DNA from: Pseudoselenomonas ruminantium
GTDB taxonomy: Bacteria; Bacillota; Negativicutes; Selenomonadales; Selenomonadaceae
Direction of reading: 5' to 3'
Assembly: GCF_900142515.1 (NCBI RefSeq)
Contig: NZ_FRBC01000004.1
Location: forward strand, 107,272-171,271
Length of the DNA: 64,000 bases
Shown here: positions 35,930 through 45,876 of the stretch, one piece after another
How positions within the stretch are numbered: the stretch's first letter is position 1
Layout of the letters: the number at the start of each line of letters is the position of its first letter
The notes under the pieces: model-generated
What the model was told of the DNA's origin: nothing
Databases searched by the model: none
The model's input: only the letters and a program-made list of their open reading frames with translations
Translations under genes and position numbers: made by a program

Positions 35930-37640
35930 GAACCTCTGCCTCCTTTTCGTCTTTGATATCGTCCTGCTGTTTCTCTTCGCTGCTGTTCTTTGCTTCTTCA
36001 TCAGCAGCTGCTGCCGCTTCTCCCTCCGCAGCTTTTTCAACAGTTTCGCCCGCTTCCGCAGGTTCTGCAGCAGATTCTGCAGCGGATTTGCTCTCTGCCG
36101 CCTGCTGTGCTTCATCCATATCAGCCTTCATCTTCTCAGCTAATGTCGGCTCTGCAGCGATTTCCTCACCAGCAGGCTCCTCTTCCGCCGCAGCCACAGG
36201 AATCTCTTCCATCTCATCATCCTGTGGTGGATTAAAGGCAGCCAAAGCAGCAATGAAAGCCATCAGCATCCATAGGAACATAGAGGACGGGATATTGAAC
36301 AGCAGATCATCGGTAATACCATTAAGGGCCACCGAAATCAACGCGAGTCCCAGACCTAAGGAAGCGCCGCTGAAAAGACGCCAATCCTCCCAATGGATGA
36401 AATCCTGCCAAAAGGGAATCTGTGGAGCCTCTTCCGGCCGCTGTACGCTGTCGCTGATTTTCTTGAGTTCTGCATCCACGGCCCCATCCTCATTGTAATC
36501 AAAGGGCGTGGGAGCAGATACCGCCGGCTCTGCCGGCAGGAATCTTTGCTGCAAAGCCAGCCACAGGGAACCGAAGAACAGCCACATAAAGGAAAGCATT
36601 CCAGGAATACCGATTTCTGCCGCATAATTCAAATACATATTATGCGCATGCACAATGAGGATATCGGCACCCTGCAGATAAAAATCATACTCAGGATAAA
36701 CCTTCCAATAAGCGCCCCAGCCAATGCCCAGGAACGGATGGTCCTGAATCATGGCTATGGTGCTTTCCCAGAAGGCCAGCCTCATTTCCGAGGATGTATC
36801 GACCTTAGTGAAGACCGAGGACAGGCGCTCATAGAGCACTGGATCGGCCAGCAGCAATCCCGCCGCCACCACAGCACAGACCAGCAATACCCGCCAGTCC
36901 TTGAGCATGCCATAAGCCACGAAAATCACGGCAATCACCAGACAAGCTCCCCGGGCATAGGTCATGGCCAGGCAGGCAGCGGCAGCGGCCAGCAATCCGC
37001 CCAGAACCATGCGTTTCTGCTTCGTGCCCGCCTTGATGAACAGGCCAAAGGCCAGACAAATGATGATATCGAGGTAGCCTGCCAGGATATTAGGATTCTC
37101 CCAAGTTGAGAACACACGCTTCCTAAGTTCCGGGAAAGCATCGCCATCCACCCATTTCATGGCACTGATATCGATACCGAACAGGAACTGATAGAAGCCA
37201 TAAAGCAGGACAAGCACTGCCGCAGCGCCCACGACCACCAGCAGTTCCTTGACCTGCTGGCGGCTGCGCAGATTCTGGCCCACGACCAGATAGGTCAATA
37301 CATAGACCCCCACCAGATTATACCAGTTGTAGAAACTGAAAGCCCTGTCCGGCGATACCAGGATGGACAGCGCACTTAGCAGGACAAACAAGCCCAAGGG
37401 CACATCAAAGGGCAGATGCCGGAAGGTGAATTCCTTATCCGCACGGAACCGCAGGATGGTCAGTATCGTGGCCAGGACCAGCGCCGCCGTTGCAGCCGGC
37501 GGCACGAGCGCCAGCAGGAAGGCTTCGGCCAGCACAAACTGCCAGGACCATTTGATATACCTTGCCCTCCATTTCTCTTTGTTCGCCGCCCGCCGTCTGG
37601 CATTGACGGCCCTCATTTCGGAGGATTCTTCCGCACTCAT
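35892..37640 (-). CDS. O-antigen ligase/Wzy-type membrane protein with acidic tail
   Basis: A 582-residue inner-membrane protein with about eleven hydrophobic segments and the Wzy_C region (NILAGYLDIIICLAFG and the loop WGAYWKVYPEYDFYLQGADI with VHAHNMYLNYAAEIG). This family polymerises or ligates polysaccharide to lipid carriers in the envelope; the substrate is unknown. After the last membrane segment comes a roughly 105-residue cytoplasmic tail (about 478-582) of Ala/Glu-rich low-complexity sequence, unusual for the family. ATG 37640 (GGGAGGAG) overlaps the folC stop by 4 bases, and rex starts within its last 38 bases. A housekeeping folC-rex context is odd for a cell-surface ligase. Confidence 0.85.
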   Translation of the reverse strand: MSAEESSEMRAVNARRRAANKEKWRARYIKWSWQFVLAEAFLLALVPPAATAALVLATILTILRFRADKEFTFRHLPFDVPLGLFVLLSALSILVSPDRAFSFYNWYNLVGVYVLTYLVVGQNLRSRQQVKELLVVVGAAAVLVLLYGFYQFLFGIDISAMKWVDGDAFPELRKRVFSTWENPNILAGYLDIIICLAFGLFIKAGTKQKRMVLGGLLAAAAACLAMTYARGACLVIAVIFVAYGMLKDWRVLLVCAVVAAGLLLADPVLYERLSSVFTKVDTSSEMRLAFWESTIAMIQDHPFLGIGWGAYWKVYPEYDFYLQGADILIVHAHNMYLNYAAEIGIPGMLSFMWLFFGSLWLALQQRFLPAEPAVSAPTPFDYNEDGAVDAELKKISDSVQRPEEAPQIPFWQDFIHWEDWRLFSGASLGLGLALISVALNGITDDLLFNIPSSMFLWMLMAFIAALAAFNPPQDDEMEEIPVAAAEEEPAGEEIAAEPTLAEKMKADMDEAQQAAESKSAAESAAEPAEAGETVEKAAEGEAAAAADEEAKNSSEEKQQDDIKDEKEAEVHEKSGEHIKGDH

Positions 37641-38950
37641 GCTTCTCCTCCCTTCTTATCCAGCAGCATCTGCCTGAGGCCGCCGACCAGATAGAGGGAA
37701 CCTGCCATCACCAGCAATTTTTCACCATTGGCCAGTTCCAATGCCCGATTCAGAGCTTCGTCATTATCAGCCATCGTCTCCACATGCTGTACGTATCGGG
37801 CCACCTGCCCCGTCAGGATCTGTGGATCGCTGGCCCTATCCGAATGCGGTACGGTGACAATCACCGTATCATTCGGGCGCAGCAAGGTGCCAAGCATATG
37901 TTCGATATCCTTGTCCTTGAGGATGCCCAGCAGATAAACCCGTTCATCCACCGGATAGTAAAGGTCGAGGCTTTCCCGCAGTGCCTGCATGCCCGCAGGG
38001 TTATGGGCACCATCGATGATGATTTTCTGGCTGCCCATGTCCACCCGTTCGAACCGGGCCGGCCAGCTCACGAGACTCAGAGCATCATCGATGGTCTTAT
38101 TGGTGATGCGGCTGTCCAGGTTATGAATGAGTTGGGCCGTCATCACCGCCACAGCGGCATTCTCGATCTGATGCTTGCCCATCAGATGCAGGGTAAAAGG
38201 TACCTTCACCGCCCCCAACAACCCCGAGGAAAACTCCAACCGTTGGAAATTGCTTTCACAGCTGATGAATTCCGCACTGAAATCCTCGCCGGCCACAAAG
38301 ATATCGGCGTTTTTCTCCTCTGCCGTCTGCCGGATGATTTCCAGTGCTTCTCCCTGAGCCGCCGTCACCACGGGCACATCATCCTTGATGATGCCCGCCT
38401 TATGATGGGCTACCCCTTCCAGCGTACCGCCACAGCGGTCCGCATGTTCCAAGGTCACATTGGTGATGACAGAGACTTCCGGCACGATGACATTGGTGGA
38501 ATCGAGGAGTCCCCCGAGTCCCACTTCAATCACCGCATACTCTACATGTTTGATGGCAAAGTAAACGAAAGCCAGCGCCGTGAGCACTTCAAACTGCGTC
38601 GGACATTCCTCGCCTTCGGCCACCATCTGATCCACATAGACCTTGATGGTACTCAGGCAGTCGGCAAATTCCTGTTCACTGATGGGCTGGCCGTCCACCC
38701 GTATCCGCTCCGTATAGGAAACGAGATGGGGCGAACTATAGAAGCCCGTGCGGATGCCCGAATGGCGCAGGATGCCCGCCAGCATGGCGGACACGGAGCC
38801 TTTGCCATTGGTTCCCGTCACATGGATCGTGCGATAGCGTTCCTGCGGTAATTCCAATCTTGCGAGTAATTTTTGAATGCGTTCCAAGCCAAGTCTAATG
38901 CCAAATATATTGAGGCTTTCCAGATAATCCAGAGACTCCTCATAGTTCAT
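37637..38950 (-). CDS. folC: Bifunctional folylpolyglutamate/dihydrofolate synthase
   Basis: FolC adds glutamate to folates (and joins dihydropteroate with glutamate). The 437-residue product is a Mur-ligase-like enzyme. It has the P-loop VTGTNGKGSVSAML near 40-53, ERIRVDGQPISE, the Mg-binding TNVTLEHADRCGGTLE, and IIIDGAHNPAGMQAL at the start of the C-terminal domain. ATG 38950 is chosen because AGGGG lies 8 bases before it; a TTG at 38968 overlaps the valS stop. It is coupled to valS upstream and to the O-antigen ligase gene downstream. Confidence 0.94.
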   Translation of the reverse strand: MNYEESLDYLESLNIFGIRLGLERIQKLLARLELPQERYRTIHVTGTNGKGSVSAMLAGILRHSGIRTGFYSSPHLVSYTERIRVDGQPISEQEFADCLSTIKVYVDQMVAEGEECPTQFEVLTALAFVYFAIKHVEYAVIEVGLGGLLDSTNVIVPEVSVITNVTLEHADRCGGTLEGVAHHKAGIIKDDVPVVTAAQGEALEIIRQTAEEKNADIFVAGEDFSAEFISCESNFQRLEFSSGLLGAVKVPFTLHLMGKHQIENAAVAVMTAQLIHNLDSRITNKTIDDALSLVSWPARFERVDMGSQKIIIDGAHNPAGMQALRESLDLYYPVDERVYLLGILKDKDIEHMLGTLLRPNDTVIVTVPHSDRASDPQILTGQVARYVQHVETMADNDEALNRALELANGEKLLVMAGSLYLVGGLRQMLLDKKGGEA

Positions 38951-38964
38951 ATAGGACACCCCTA

Positions 38965-41640
38965 TCAAAGTTTAGCCAAGTCCTGCATACGGCTTTCCAC
39001 AGATTTTTTCTTTTCCTCGTAACCAGCCAGTTTCTCCTTCTCACCTGCTACTACATCAGCAGGAGCCTTGGCCAGGAAGCCTTCATTGCCCAGTTTCTTG
39101 GCCAAACGGCTGATTTCCTTTTCCAATTTCTCCAGTTCCTTCGTGAGGCGGGCAGTTTCCTTTTCCACGTCAATGAGGCCCTTGAGCGGCAGGAATACCT
39201 CCACGCCGCTGACCACACCGGCCATAGCGTTTTCCGGTTTTGCGGCACCAGCCGGCAGGATGGTGATGGGTTCAGAGGAAGCCAGCTTGTCCAGATAGCT
39301 CTGGTTTTCCGTAAATACGGAACGCAGGGACTCATCGGTGAAGCTCAGGATGAGCTCGCTCTTCTTGCTCGGAGCAGCACCGACTTCCGCGCGCATGTTA
39401 CGGACAGTCTTGATGGTTTCCATGATGGCGGTCATCTGCGCTTCGATATCCTCGCTGATGCAGCCTTCATCACCATGGGGCCATTCCGTTTCCATGATGC
39501 TCTTGAGGGCTTCGTCATGAGGAACCTTCTGCCAGATTTCTTCCGTGAGGAAGGGCATGAAGGGATGCAGCAGGCGCAGGGTGCCTTCCAGCACATAGCT
39601 CAGCACGTAGAGGGCCGTGTTGCGGGCACGGACATTTTCCTTGTCATAGAGACGGGACTTGGTGAGCTCGATGTACCAATCGCAGAACTCGTTCCAGATG
39701 AACTCGTAAATCATGCGGCCAGCTTCACCCAGCTCGAACTTGTCGAGGTTTTCCGTCACGTCGCGCACCGTGCGGGCATAACGGGAGAGAATCCAGCGGT
39801 CAGCCAGCGTATAATCCGCCTCTTCCGGCTTGAAGCTCTTATCAAAGCCTTCGAGGTTCATGAGCATATAGCGGGAAGCGTTCCAAATCTTGTTGGCAAA
39901 GTTGCGCGCAGATTCCACGCGTTCCCAATAGAAGCGCATGTCGTTGCCCGGAGTGTTGCCCGTAATCAGCATGAAACGCAGGGTGTCAGCGCCATATTTT
40001 TCGATGACTTCCACCGGGTCAATACCATTGCCCAGGGACTTGGACATCTTGCGCCCCTGGCTGTCACGTACGAGACCGTGGATGAATACATGCTTGAAGG
40101 GAATGTCCTTGCCGAATTCGAGGCCCATCATGACCATGCGAGCTACCCAGAAGAAGATGATGTCGTAGCCGGTTACGAGGGTTGCCGTGGGATAGAAATG
40201 CTTGAGCTCTTCCGTCTCTTTCGGCCAGCCCATGGTTTCAAACGGCCAGAGACCAGAGCTGAACCAGGTATCCAGCACATCTTCATCCTGATGGATATGC
40301 TTGCTGTGGCAGTGCGGACACTCCGCCAGGTCCGTGCGGGACACGCTGGTCTTGCCGCAGTCATCGCAGTACCAGGCCGGAATGCGATGGCCCCACCAGA
40401 GCTGACGGGAGATGCACCAATCGCGGATGTTTTCGAGCCACTGCAGGTAAATCTTGCTGAAACGTTCCGGCACGAACTTGATGCGGCCATCCTGCACAGC
40501 TTCCATAGCCGGTTTGGCCAGGCCTTCCATCTTCACGAACCACTGCTTGGAAACCAGCGGCTCGATGGTGCTGTGGCAACGGGAGCAATGGCCAACAGCA
40601 TGTTCATGTTCCTCTACGGATACCAGCACGCCCAGCTCTTCCAGTTCCTTCACGAGGGCCTTGCGGCATTCGTAGCGATCCATGCCCTCATACTTGCCAG
40701 CGCCTTCCAGCATATGGCCGTCATTGCCGATGACCTTGATCTGTTCCAGATTGTGGCGCAGGCCCATCTCAAAGTCGTTGGGGTCATGAGCCGGCGTTAC
40801 TTTTACGGCACCAGTACCGAATTCCTTGTCTACATATTCATCGGCGAACAGCGGAATGCGGCGATTCACGATAGGCAGGATCAGCGTCTTGCCGACAATG
40901 TCCTTATAGCGTTCATCTTCGGGATGAACAGCCACGCCCGTATCACCAAACATGGTCTCAGGACGGGTGGTAGCGATTTCCACGTACTTGTCCGTGCCCT
41001 CTACCTGATAGCGCAGATGCCAGAGATGGCCGGCTTCATTTTCGTGCTCCACTTCGATATCGGAAATGGCCGTGTTGCAGTTGGGGCACCAGTTGGTGAT
41101 GCGGGTGCCCTGATAGATCAGGCCCTTTTCATAGAGGCTTACGAAAACCTCACGGACAGCCGCAGAGCAGCCCTCGTCCATGGTGAAACGCTGACGGTCC
41201 CAATCACAGGAGGAACCCAGGGAGCGCAGCTGGGACATGATGCGGTTGCCATACTGTTCCTTCCAGTCCCAGACGCGTTCCAGGAATTTCTCGCGGCCCA
41301 ACTCATAGCGGTTGGTGCCTTCCTCACGCAGGGAAGCCTCCACCTTGGCCTGGGTAGCGATGCCGGCATGGTCGCATCCCGGAATCCAGACGGCGTTGTA
41401 GCCCTGCATGCGGCGGAAGCGAATCAGGATATCCTGCAGCGTATTGTCCAGCGCATGGCCCATATGGAGCTGGCCCGTGACGTTTGGCGGCGGGATTACC
41501 ATGCTGTACGGCTTCTTGCTCTTGTCCACTTCTGCGTGGAAGAGTTTGTTGTCCTCCCAGAACTTATACCATTTCTTTTCAAACGACTGCGGGTCATAAA
41601 CCTTCGGAATATTATTTTCCTGCTCCAAAACTTCGCTCAT
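38965..41640 (-). CDS. valS: Valyl-tRNA synthetase
   Basis: Charges tRNA-Val with valine. The protein of about 891 residues has the class I signature HMGH ([17 protein letters not shown], near 50-65), the editing domain (about 220-350), and KMSKSLGN near 540. The anticodon-binding domain and the C-terminal coiled-coil arm (about 825-890, rich in [13 protein letters not shown]-type heptads) follow. Two ATGs (41643, 41640) follow AAGGAGG; the second has better spacing. A T-box leader lies upstream, and folC, the O-antigen ligase and rex follow without gaps, so their transcription may respond to valine starvation. Confidence 0.97.
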   Translation of the reverse strand: MSEVLEQENNIPKVYDPQSFEKKWYKFWEDNKLFHAEVDKSKKPYSMVIPPPNVTGQLHMGHALDNTLQDILIRFRRMQGYNAVWIPGCDHAGIATQAKVEASLREEGTNRYELGREKFLERVWDWKEQYGNRIMSQLRSLGSSCDWDRQRFTMDEGCSAAVREVFVSLYEKGLIYQGTRITNWCPNCNTAISDIEVEHENEAGHLWHLRYQVEGTDKYVEIATTRPETMFGDTGVAVHPEDERYKDIVGKTLILPIVNRRIPLFADEYVDKEFGTGAVKVTPAHDPNDFEMGLRHNLEQIKVIGNDGHMLEGAGKYEGMDRYECRKALVKELEELGVLVSVEEHEHAVGHCSRCHSTIEPLVSKQWFVKMEGLAKPAMEAVQDGRIKFVPERFSKIYLQWLENIRDWCISRQLWWGHRIPAWYCDDCGKTSVSRTDLAECPHCHSKHIHQDEDVLDTWFSSGLWPFETMGWPKETEELKHFYPTATLVTGYDIIFFWVARMVMMGLEFGKDIPFKHVFIHGLVRDSQGRKMSKSLGNGIDPVEVIEKYGADTLRFMLITGNTPGNDMRFYWERVESARNFANKIWNASRYMLMNLEGFDKSFKPEEADYTLADRWILSRYARTVRDVTENLDKFELGEAGRMIYEFIWNEFCDWYIELTKSRLYDKENVRARNTALYVLSYVLEGTLRLLHPFMPFLTEEIWQKVPHDEALKSIMETEWPHGDEGCISEDIEAQMTAIMETIKTVRNMRAEVGAAPSKKSELILSFTDESLRSVFTENQSYLDKLASSEPITILPAGAAKPENAMAGVVSGVEVFLPLKGLIDVEKETARLTKELEKLEKEISRLAKKLGNEGFLAKAPADVVAGEKEKLAGYEEKKKSVESRMQDLAKL

Positions 41641-41664
41641 CATTATCCTCCTTACGAAACCTAC

Positions 41665-41930
41665 AAAATAAAAAGCGCCTTCGCCCCAAAGGACGAAAGC
41701 ACATACTCTCGTGGTACCACCAATGTTCCTGACCGGTCAATCACCTGCTGACAAGCCAGCTCAAAGCCTTAACGCGGCGAACGTCCACACCTACTGCCGT
41801 TCAATGCAGAAGCTCCAAAGCGACCTTCAGACCTGTCACACGAAAACTTTCACCAACCGTTTTCTCTCTACGCTGCAACACCAGCCCTACTCCTCTTTGT
41901 CATTGCCATGCTATTCACTTGATACGGCGT
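41665..41930 (-). promoter_or_regulatory. T-box riboswitch of valS
   Basis: The 5' leader of valS carries the conserved T-box core GGTGGTACCACG (41712-41723 on the minus strand), and then the terminator GCTTTCGTCC/GGGCGAAGGC with TTTTT at 41674-41670. Upstream a large Stem I region starts with AGAGGAGTAGGGC. Uncharged tRNA-Val should pair with the specifier and T-box and open the terminator. The specifier codon was not resolved by eye. A TGACCGGTCA palindrome lies between core and Stem I. Confidence 0.9.
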
Positions 41931-41932
41931 TA

Positions 41933-41961
41933 ATTCTACCACAAAAACCTATACTTGACAA
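41933..41961 (-). promoter_or_regulatory. Promoter of valS/T-box transcript
   Basis: TTGTCA (-35, 41961-41956), a 17-base spacer, and TAGAAT (-10, 41938-41933) on the minus strand. Confidence 0.8.
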
Positions 41962-42057
41962 TGGCAAAACGGCATAACAGGCAGGAAAAACCATTCCTTT
42001 GCCGAAATAACATGTTAGTTTCAGCAATTCATTCTATCACCAATGAGGAGGAGTATC

Positions 42058-43218
42058 ATGCAGGCATTAGAAATACAAAAAGGCATTTACTGGGTAGGCG
42101 CCATCGACTGGTCCATGCGCAGTTTCCACGGCTACCAGACAGGACGCGGCACCACCTATAATGCCTATCTCATCATCGACGACAAGATCACCCTGATCGA
42201 TACGGTGAAGGAATCGTTCGCCGAAGAACTTCTAGCGCGCATTCAATCCGTAATCGATCCGTCCAGGATTGACTATATCATCTCCAGCCATGTAGAGCCC
42301 GACCATTCCGGCGCCCTTCCCTTCATGATGAAGCATTGCCCCCAGGCAAAGATTGTCACGAGCCTGCCCAACGGCGCCAAGGGCCTCAAAGCCCATTACG
42401 GCGACCTGCCCTATCAGGGGGTCAAAGCCGGTGACAGCCTGAGCATCGGCAGCCGCACTCTGCAATTCGTGCCCACACCTATGCTTCACTGGCCTGACAG
42501 CATGGTAACCTACTGCCCCGAAGAGCAGATCCTGTTCTCCAACGATGCCTTTGGTGAGCATCTGGCCTCCAGCCAGCGCTTTGATGATGAAGTGGATTTG
42601 TCCACGCTGATGTACGAATGCCAGAAATACTACGCCAACATCCTGATGCTCTATGGCCGTCAGGCCCAGACCGCCCTCAAAGCATTGAGCACCCTGGACA
42701 TCAAACTGATTGCCACAGGACATGGCATCATCTGGCGTTCCCATATACCGGAAATCATGGCCAAATACCAGCAATGGTCCAGCTGTGAAAGCGAGGACCG
42801 GGCTGTGATTGTCTTTGACAGCATGTGGCATTCCACGGAAAAGATGGCGCGCGCTATCGCAGAAGGCTTTGCGCAAAAGAATATTCCGGTCGGCTTCTAC
42901 GATATCAAGGAAAACCATCTTTCTGATATTCTCACCGATATCCTGACCGCTAAGTATCTGGCTGTCGGTTCACCCACCATCAACAATCAGATGATGCCCA
43001 CGATTGCCAGCTTCCTCTGCTATCTGAAAGGCCTGGCTCCCAAGAATAAAAAGGCCTTTGCCTTCGGCTCCTACGGCTGGGGTGGCCAGAGTATCGGGCT
43101 GGTAGAAGAAGAACTGAAGGCCTGCGGCTGCGAGATCATCCTCGACAAGATCCGCTTAGCCAATGTGCCCACGGCAGAACAGCTGACAGAAGTCACCAAA
43201 CAGCTCCAGGATATCTGA
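42058..43218 (+). CDS. FprA-type flavodiiron protein
   Basis: Flavodiiron proteins reduce O2 to water or NO to N2O, protecting anaerobes. The 386-residue protein has an N-terminal metallo-beta-lactamase domain with the diiron motif SSHVEPDHSG (H-x-E-x-D-H), PTPMLHWPDSM and a C-terminal His in ATGHGIIW. A flavodoxin domain follows (about 250-386: DSMWHSTEKMARAIAEG, GSPTINNQMMP, GSYGWGGQSIG for FMN). ATG 42058 follows GAGGAGGAG. It stands alone on the plus strand, opposite the valS leader. A rubredoxin partner is not fused and none is visible here. Confidence 0.93.
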   Translation: MQALEIQKGIYWVGAIDWSMRSFHGYQTGRGTTYNAYLIIDDKITLIDTVKESFAEELLARIQSVIDPSRIDYIISSHVEPDHSGALPFMMKHCPQAKIVTSLPNGAKGLKAHYGDLPYQGVKAGDSLSIGSRTLQFVPTPMLHWPDSMVTYCPEEQILFSNDAFGEHLASSQRFDDEVDLSTLMYECQKYYANILMLYGRQAQTALKALSTLDIKLIATGHGIIWRSHIPEIMAKYQQWSSCESEDRAVIVFDSMWHSTEKMARAIAEGFAQKNIPVGFYDIKENHLSDILTDILTAKYLAVGSPTINNQMMPTIASFLCYLKGLAPKNKKAFAFGSYGWGGQSIGLVEEELKACGCEIILDKIRLANVPTAEQLTEVTKQLQDI

Positions 43219-43265
43219 ATAAAGACAACGCTGATGAACCCATGCTCATCAGCGTTGTCTTTATT
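43219..43265. terminator. Bidirectional terminator after the flavodiiron gene
   Basis: AATAAAGACAACGCTGATGA and its reverse complement at about 43246-43265 form a long perfect stem with T-runs on both sides. Confidence 0.92.
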
Positions 43266-43701
43266 TTATCACTTTGAAATTCTTCAGAAGCTCCTTCTTC
43301 TCTTCCTCAGTCAATGCCGAGGATTTATTTTCGCCCTTGACCATCTGCAGCTGCACCTTATTCAGCTCCGGCTGCCGCTTCAGCGAAGGTACCACAGTCT
43401 TGATGCGCGTTTCCTTCTGCAGCAGTTCCGCCATGTTCAGCTCGTCCAAAGCCTCTTTGAGATACCCCCGCTTACGTGCCTTACGCAGGCAGTAAGCCAT
43501 GGCAACCGCCGCATCGTCCTGAAGATCCAGCAGGCTGCCCTTCAACAGTTTTTCCTCATCGATATACTTAGCCAGACCAATCCGGTCTAAATACTTGGTC
43601 AGATTCCCGCGAAAATAGGCTAAACGCATCCGCTCTTCCAGCCGCATAGCCGCCCGTACCAAGATGGGATCCAGTCGGTCATCCAGGCCCGAGTGTTTCA
43701 T
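43261..43701 (-). CDS. Hypothetical protein with helical charged sequence
   Basis: No family recognised. The 146-residue product is soluble, helix-rich and charged. It contains two arginine-rich blocks (RLEERMRLAYFRGNLTKYL) and a Lys/Glu-rich C-terminus (ALTEEEKKELLKNFKVIK). No signal peptide, cysteines or membrane segments. ATG 43701 sits 6 bases from GGGGGG; an ATG at 43707 is too close. It follows the histidine kinase gene on the same strand with a gap of about 72 bases, so it could be the last gene of that unit only if transcription reads through; the terminator at 43219-43265 closes it. Confidence 0.6.
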   Translation of the reverse strand: MKHSGLDDRLDPILVRAAMRLEERMRLAYFRGNLTKYLDRIGLAKYIDEEKLLKGSLLDLQDDAAVAMAYCLRKARKRGYLKEALDELNMAELLQKETRIKTVVPSLKRQPELNKVQLQMVKGENKSSALTEEEKKELLKNFKVIK

Positions 43702-43773
43702 ACACATCCCCCCGGAAATTTTCCTTTATTTAGAATTATATTCGTTATCTACGGCAAATTTCCTGCTATAAGC

Positions 43774-45093
43774 TTAAAACATATGCAAATTTTTTCCCTT
43801 TGTCTTAGTCTTCAAAGTCACCAGAAAAGTTGTTCCTTGTCCCAGCTTACTGTCAATATCAATACGCCCATGATGAAGTTCCACGATTTCCTGCGCAATG
43901 GCCAATCCTAGTCCATTTCCCCCCATCTCCCGGGAACGGGCTTTATCTACCCGATAGAAACGATCGAATATTTTTTCCTGATCCTCCTCGGCAATGCCAA
44001 TACCTGTATCCTGCACAGCCAAGACTGCTTTTCCCTTTTCAGCAGAACGGATCTCCACTGTGACCTTGCCGCCATCCGGCGTGTATTTAACCGCATTATC
44101 CACCAATATCAGCACCAGCTGACGAATCTTTTGTTCATCTGCATGAATCACGGTCTTAGGCAGATTATCCGCCACAATGCTGATTTTCTTTTGTTCAGCC
44201 AGCGGCTGCATCATACGGGCAGTCTGCGCTGCCACCGCCCCCAAGTCGAATTTGGAGGGCTTCAGCTTCAAGGCCTTGTTATCACTGCGTGCCACCACCA
44301 GCAAATCACTGACCAGCTTGGTCATCTTCTTGACTTCATCGTGAACATCTTCCACTATCTGCTTGAGGAACGGCGACTTGATCTCCGGATCATTCTGCAG
44401 GATCTCTGCTGAAGCCATGACTACAGCCAAAGGCGTTCTAAGCTCATGGGATGCATCGGCGGCAAATTGCCGCTGCTTTTCATAAGCGGCCTTTAATGGC
44501 ACCATTGCCTTGCCCGAAAGAATATGCCCCACAATCGTGGCAATAACCAGTGCCAGCAGCCCCAATCCCGCCATGATACTGGTAGCTTTCTCCATACCGT
44601 TATAGAGAGCCGTGACATCCTTGCCCACATAAACCATCTGCACGGTGCCATTAGGGTCCGTGATTTTTTGCGTGGTCATCATGATTTCCGATTTATGTCC
44701 ATTTTCCTTCGGTTTGGTCACCACAACCACATCGCCCTCCGGCGCCTTCCATTGGGCCATTACATCCAGGATGAACGGCTCAATGCGAAAAGATGCCCGT
44801 GAAAAATTCAGCAGCCGGCCATCTTCTGCAAAAACATAAAAAAACAGGCGATCATTCGTATTCTTATAGGCCAGCGTGTCATCAATCACCAATTCTGGAT
44901 GCTGATTCAGATACTTCTGCGCTTCTGCTACATTATCTGCAGTATCCCAAAGCTCCCTTGCCTGTTCCGAACGGATAGACCAATCCATCGACTGATGCAT
45001 GGCAAAAATCAGGATAGCCAAAAAGATGATCATAACCAAGGAATATAACGTGGTGAGCCGCTTACGGCTCTTCCCAAAAAGATTTTCTGTCAC
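43774..45093 (-). CDS. Sensor histidine kinase of a two-component system
   Basis: A 439-residue membrane kinase. Two membrane segments (LYSLVMIIFLAILIFAMH at about 16-33 and IMAGLGLLALVIATIVGH near 176-193) flank a periplasmic sensor of about 140 residues. The dimerisation region with phospho-His in FAADASHELRTPLA follows, and the ATPase domain has NAVKYTPDGG, DTGIGI and GGNGLGLAIA. No HAMP region is obvious. The signal cannot be predicted. It overlaps the response regulator stop by 4 bases. Confidence 0.92.
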   Translation of the reverse strand: MTENLFGKSRKRLTTLYSLVMIIFLAILIFAMHQSMDWSIRSEQARELWDTADNVAEAQKYLNQHPELVIDDTLAYKNTNDRLFFYVFAEDGRLLNFSRASFRIEPFILDVMAQWKAPEGDVVVVTKPKENGHKSEIMMTTQKITDPNGTVQMVYVGKDVTALYNGMEKATSIMAGLGLLALVIATIVGHILSGKAMVPLKAAYEKQRQFAADASHELRTPLAVVMASAEILQNDPEIKSPFLKQIVEDVHDEVKKMTKLVSDLLVVARSDNKALKLKPSKFDLGAVAAQTARMMQPLAEQKKISIVADNLPKTVIHADEQKIRQLVLILVDNAVKYTPDGGKVTVEIRSAEKGKAVLAVQDTGIGIAEEDQEKIFDRFYRVDKARSREMGGNGLGLAIAQEIVELHHGRIDIDSKLGQGTTFLVTLKTKTKGKNLHMF

Positions 45094-45770
45094 TGCCCGC
45101 CGACCTCCAGCTTATAGCCAATGCCACGGACAGTCTTGATGACAGTTTCCCCATCACCTATATCAAGTTTTTTCCGCAAGATCTTGATATAGGAATCGAT
45201 GTTATTGGAACTGACATCTGCTTCCATGCCCCAGATGCGATCGAGCAGGATATCCCTTGGTACCACGATGCCCAGATTCTGCACCAGCAAATCAAATATC
45301 TGGAATTCACGCGGTGAAAGCTGGATGACTTCATCATTTTTCTTCAGCACCTTCGTCGTGCGATTCAGCGTAAAGTCACCGACTTCCACCTTGTCCTGCT
45401 GGATCTGCTGCGTGCTGCGGCGCCCCAAAGCCCGCAGCCGGGCCATCAATTCGGCAAACTCAAAAGGTTTGACCAGATAATCATCCGCGCCGGCATCCAG
45501 TCCGGAAACCCGGTCCTCCACAGAATCACGGGCTGTCAGCATCAGGATAGCCTTGGCATAGCCATCCGTGCGCAAGCGCTTGCAGATATCAATACCATTC
45601 TCCCCCGGCATCATCCAGTCCAGGATCAGGATATCATAATCCGTGAACATGGCATACTCATAGACCTCACTGCCATTGGTCACCCAATCTGCCTTTATCT
45701 TATTCTGCTCCAGCATGTATTTCACTAATTTGCCCAAGCGGCGATCGTCTTCTGCTAATAAAACACGCAT
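45090..45770 (-). CDS. OmpR-family response regulator
   Basis: A 226-residue regulator: receiver domain (about 1-115) with acidic pocket LLAEDDRR, phospho-acceptor LILDWMMPGENG (Asp near 52) and Lys in VKPFEF. The winged-helix OmpR output domain (about 125-226) has LSPREFQIFDLLVQN and IWGMEADVSSNNIDSYIKILRKKL. ATG 45770 is preceded by GGAGGTGCGG; the frame opens further upstream without a site. It is coupled to the kinase gene. The target genes are unknown. Confidence 0.94.
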   Translation of the reverse strand: MRVLLAEDDRRLGKLVKYMLEQNKIKADWVTNGSEVYEYAMFTDYDILILDWMMPGENGIDICKRLRTDGYAKAILMLTARDSVEDRVSGLDAGADDYLVKPFEFAELMARLRALGRRSTQQIQQDKVEVGDFTLNRTTKVLKKNDEVIQLSPREFQIFDLLVQNLGIVVPRDILLDRIWGMEADVSSNNIDSYIKILRKKLDIGDGETVIKTVRGIGYKLEVGGQ

Positions 45771-45831
45771 AACCGCACCTCCAAAAATTTTGTCTTTCTC
45801 TATTATAAACACGTTTTCTTGAAAAAGGAAT

Positions 45832-45867
45832 GAAAAAATAGAGCTTGTAAGCATTTACAAACTCTAT
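45832..45867 (-). terminator. Terminator after tatA
   Basis: ATAGAGTTTGTAA pairs with TTACAAGCTCTAT on the minus strand, followed by a TTTTTT run. Confidence 0.85.
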
Positions 45868-45876
45868 TCTCACTCT

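Noticed and set aside
35930-36115. N-terminal extension of Rex by 62 codons
   Set aside because: It overlaps the O-antigen ligase tail, has no ribosome site and gives an atypical Lys/Arg-rich peptide. Kept only as a finding, not as the gene start.
39475-41751. 758-residue plus-strand frame opposite valS
   Set aside because: Shadow of valS codons; it also crosses the T-box core and has no ribosome site.
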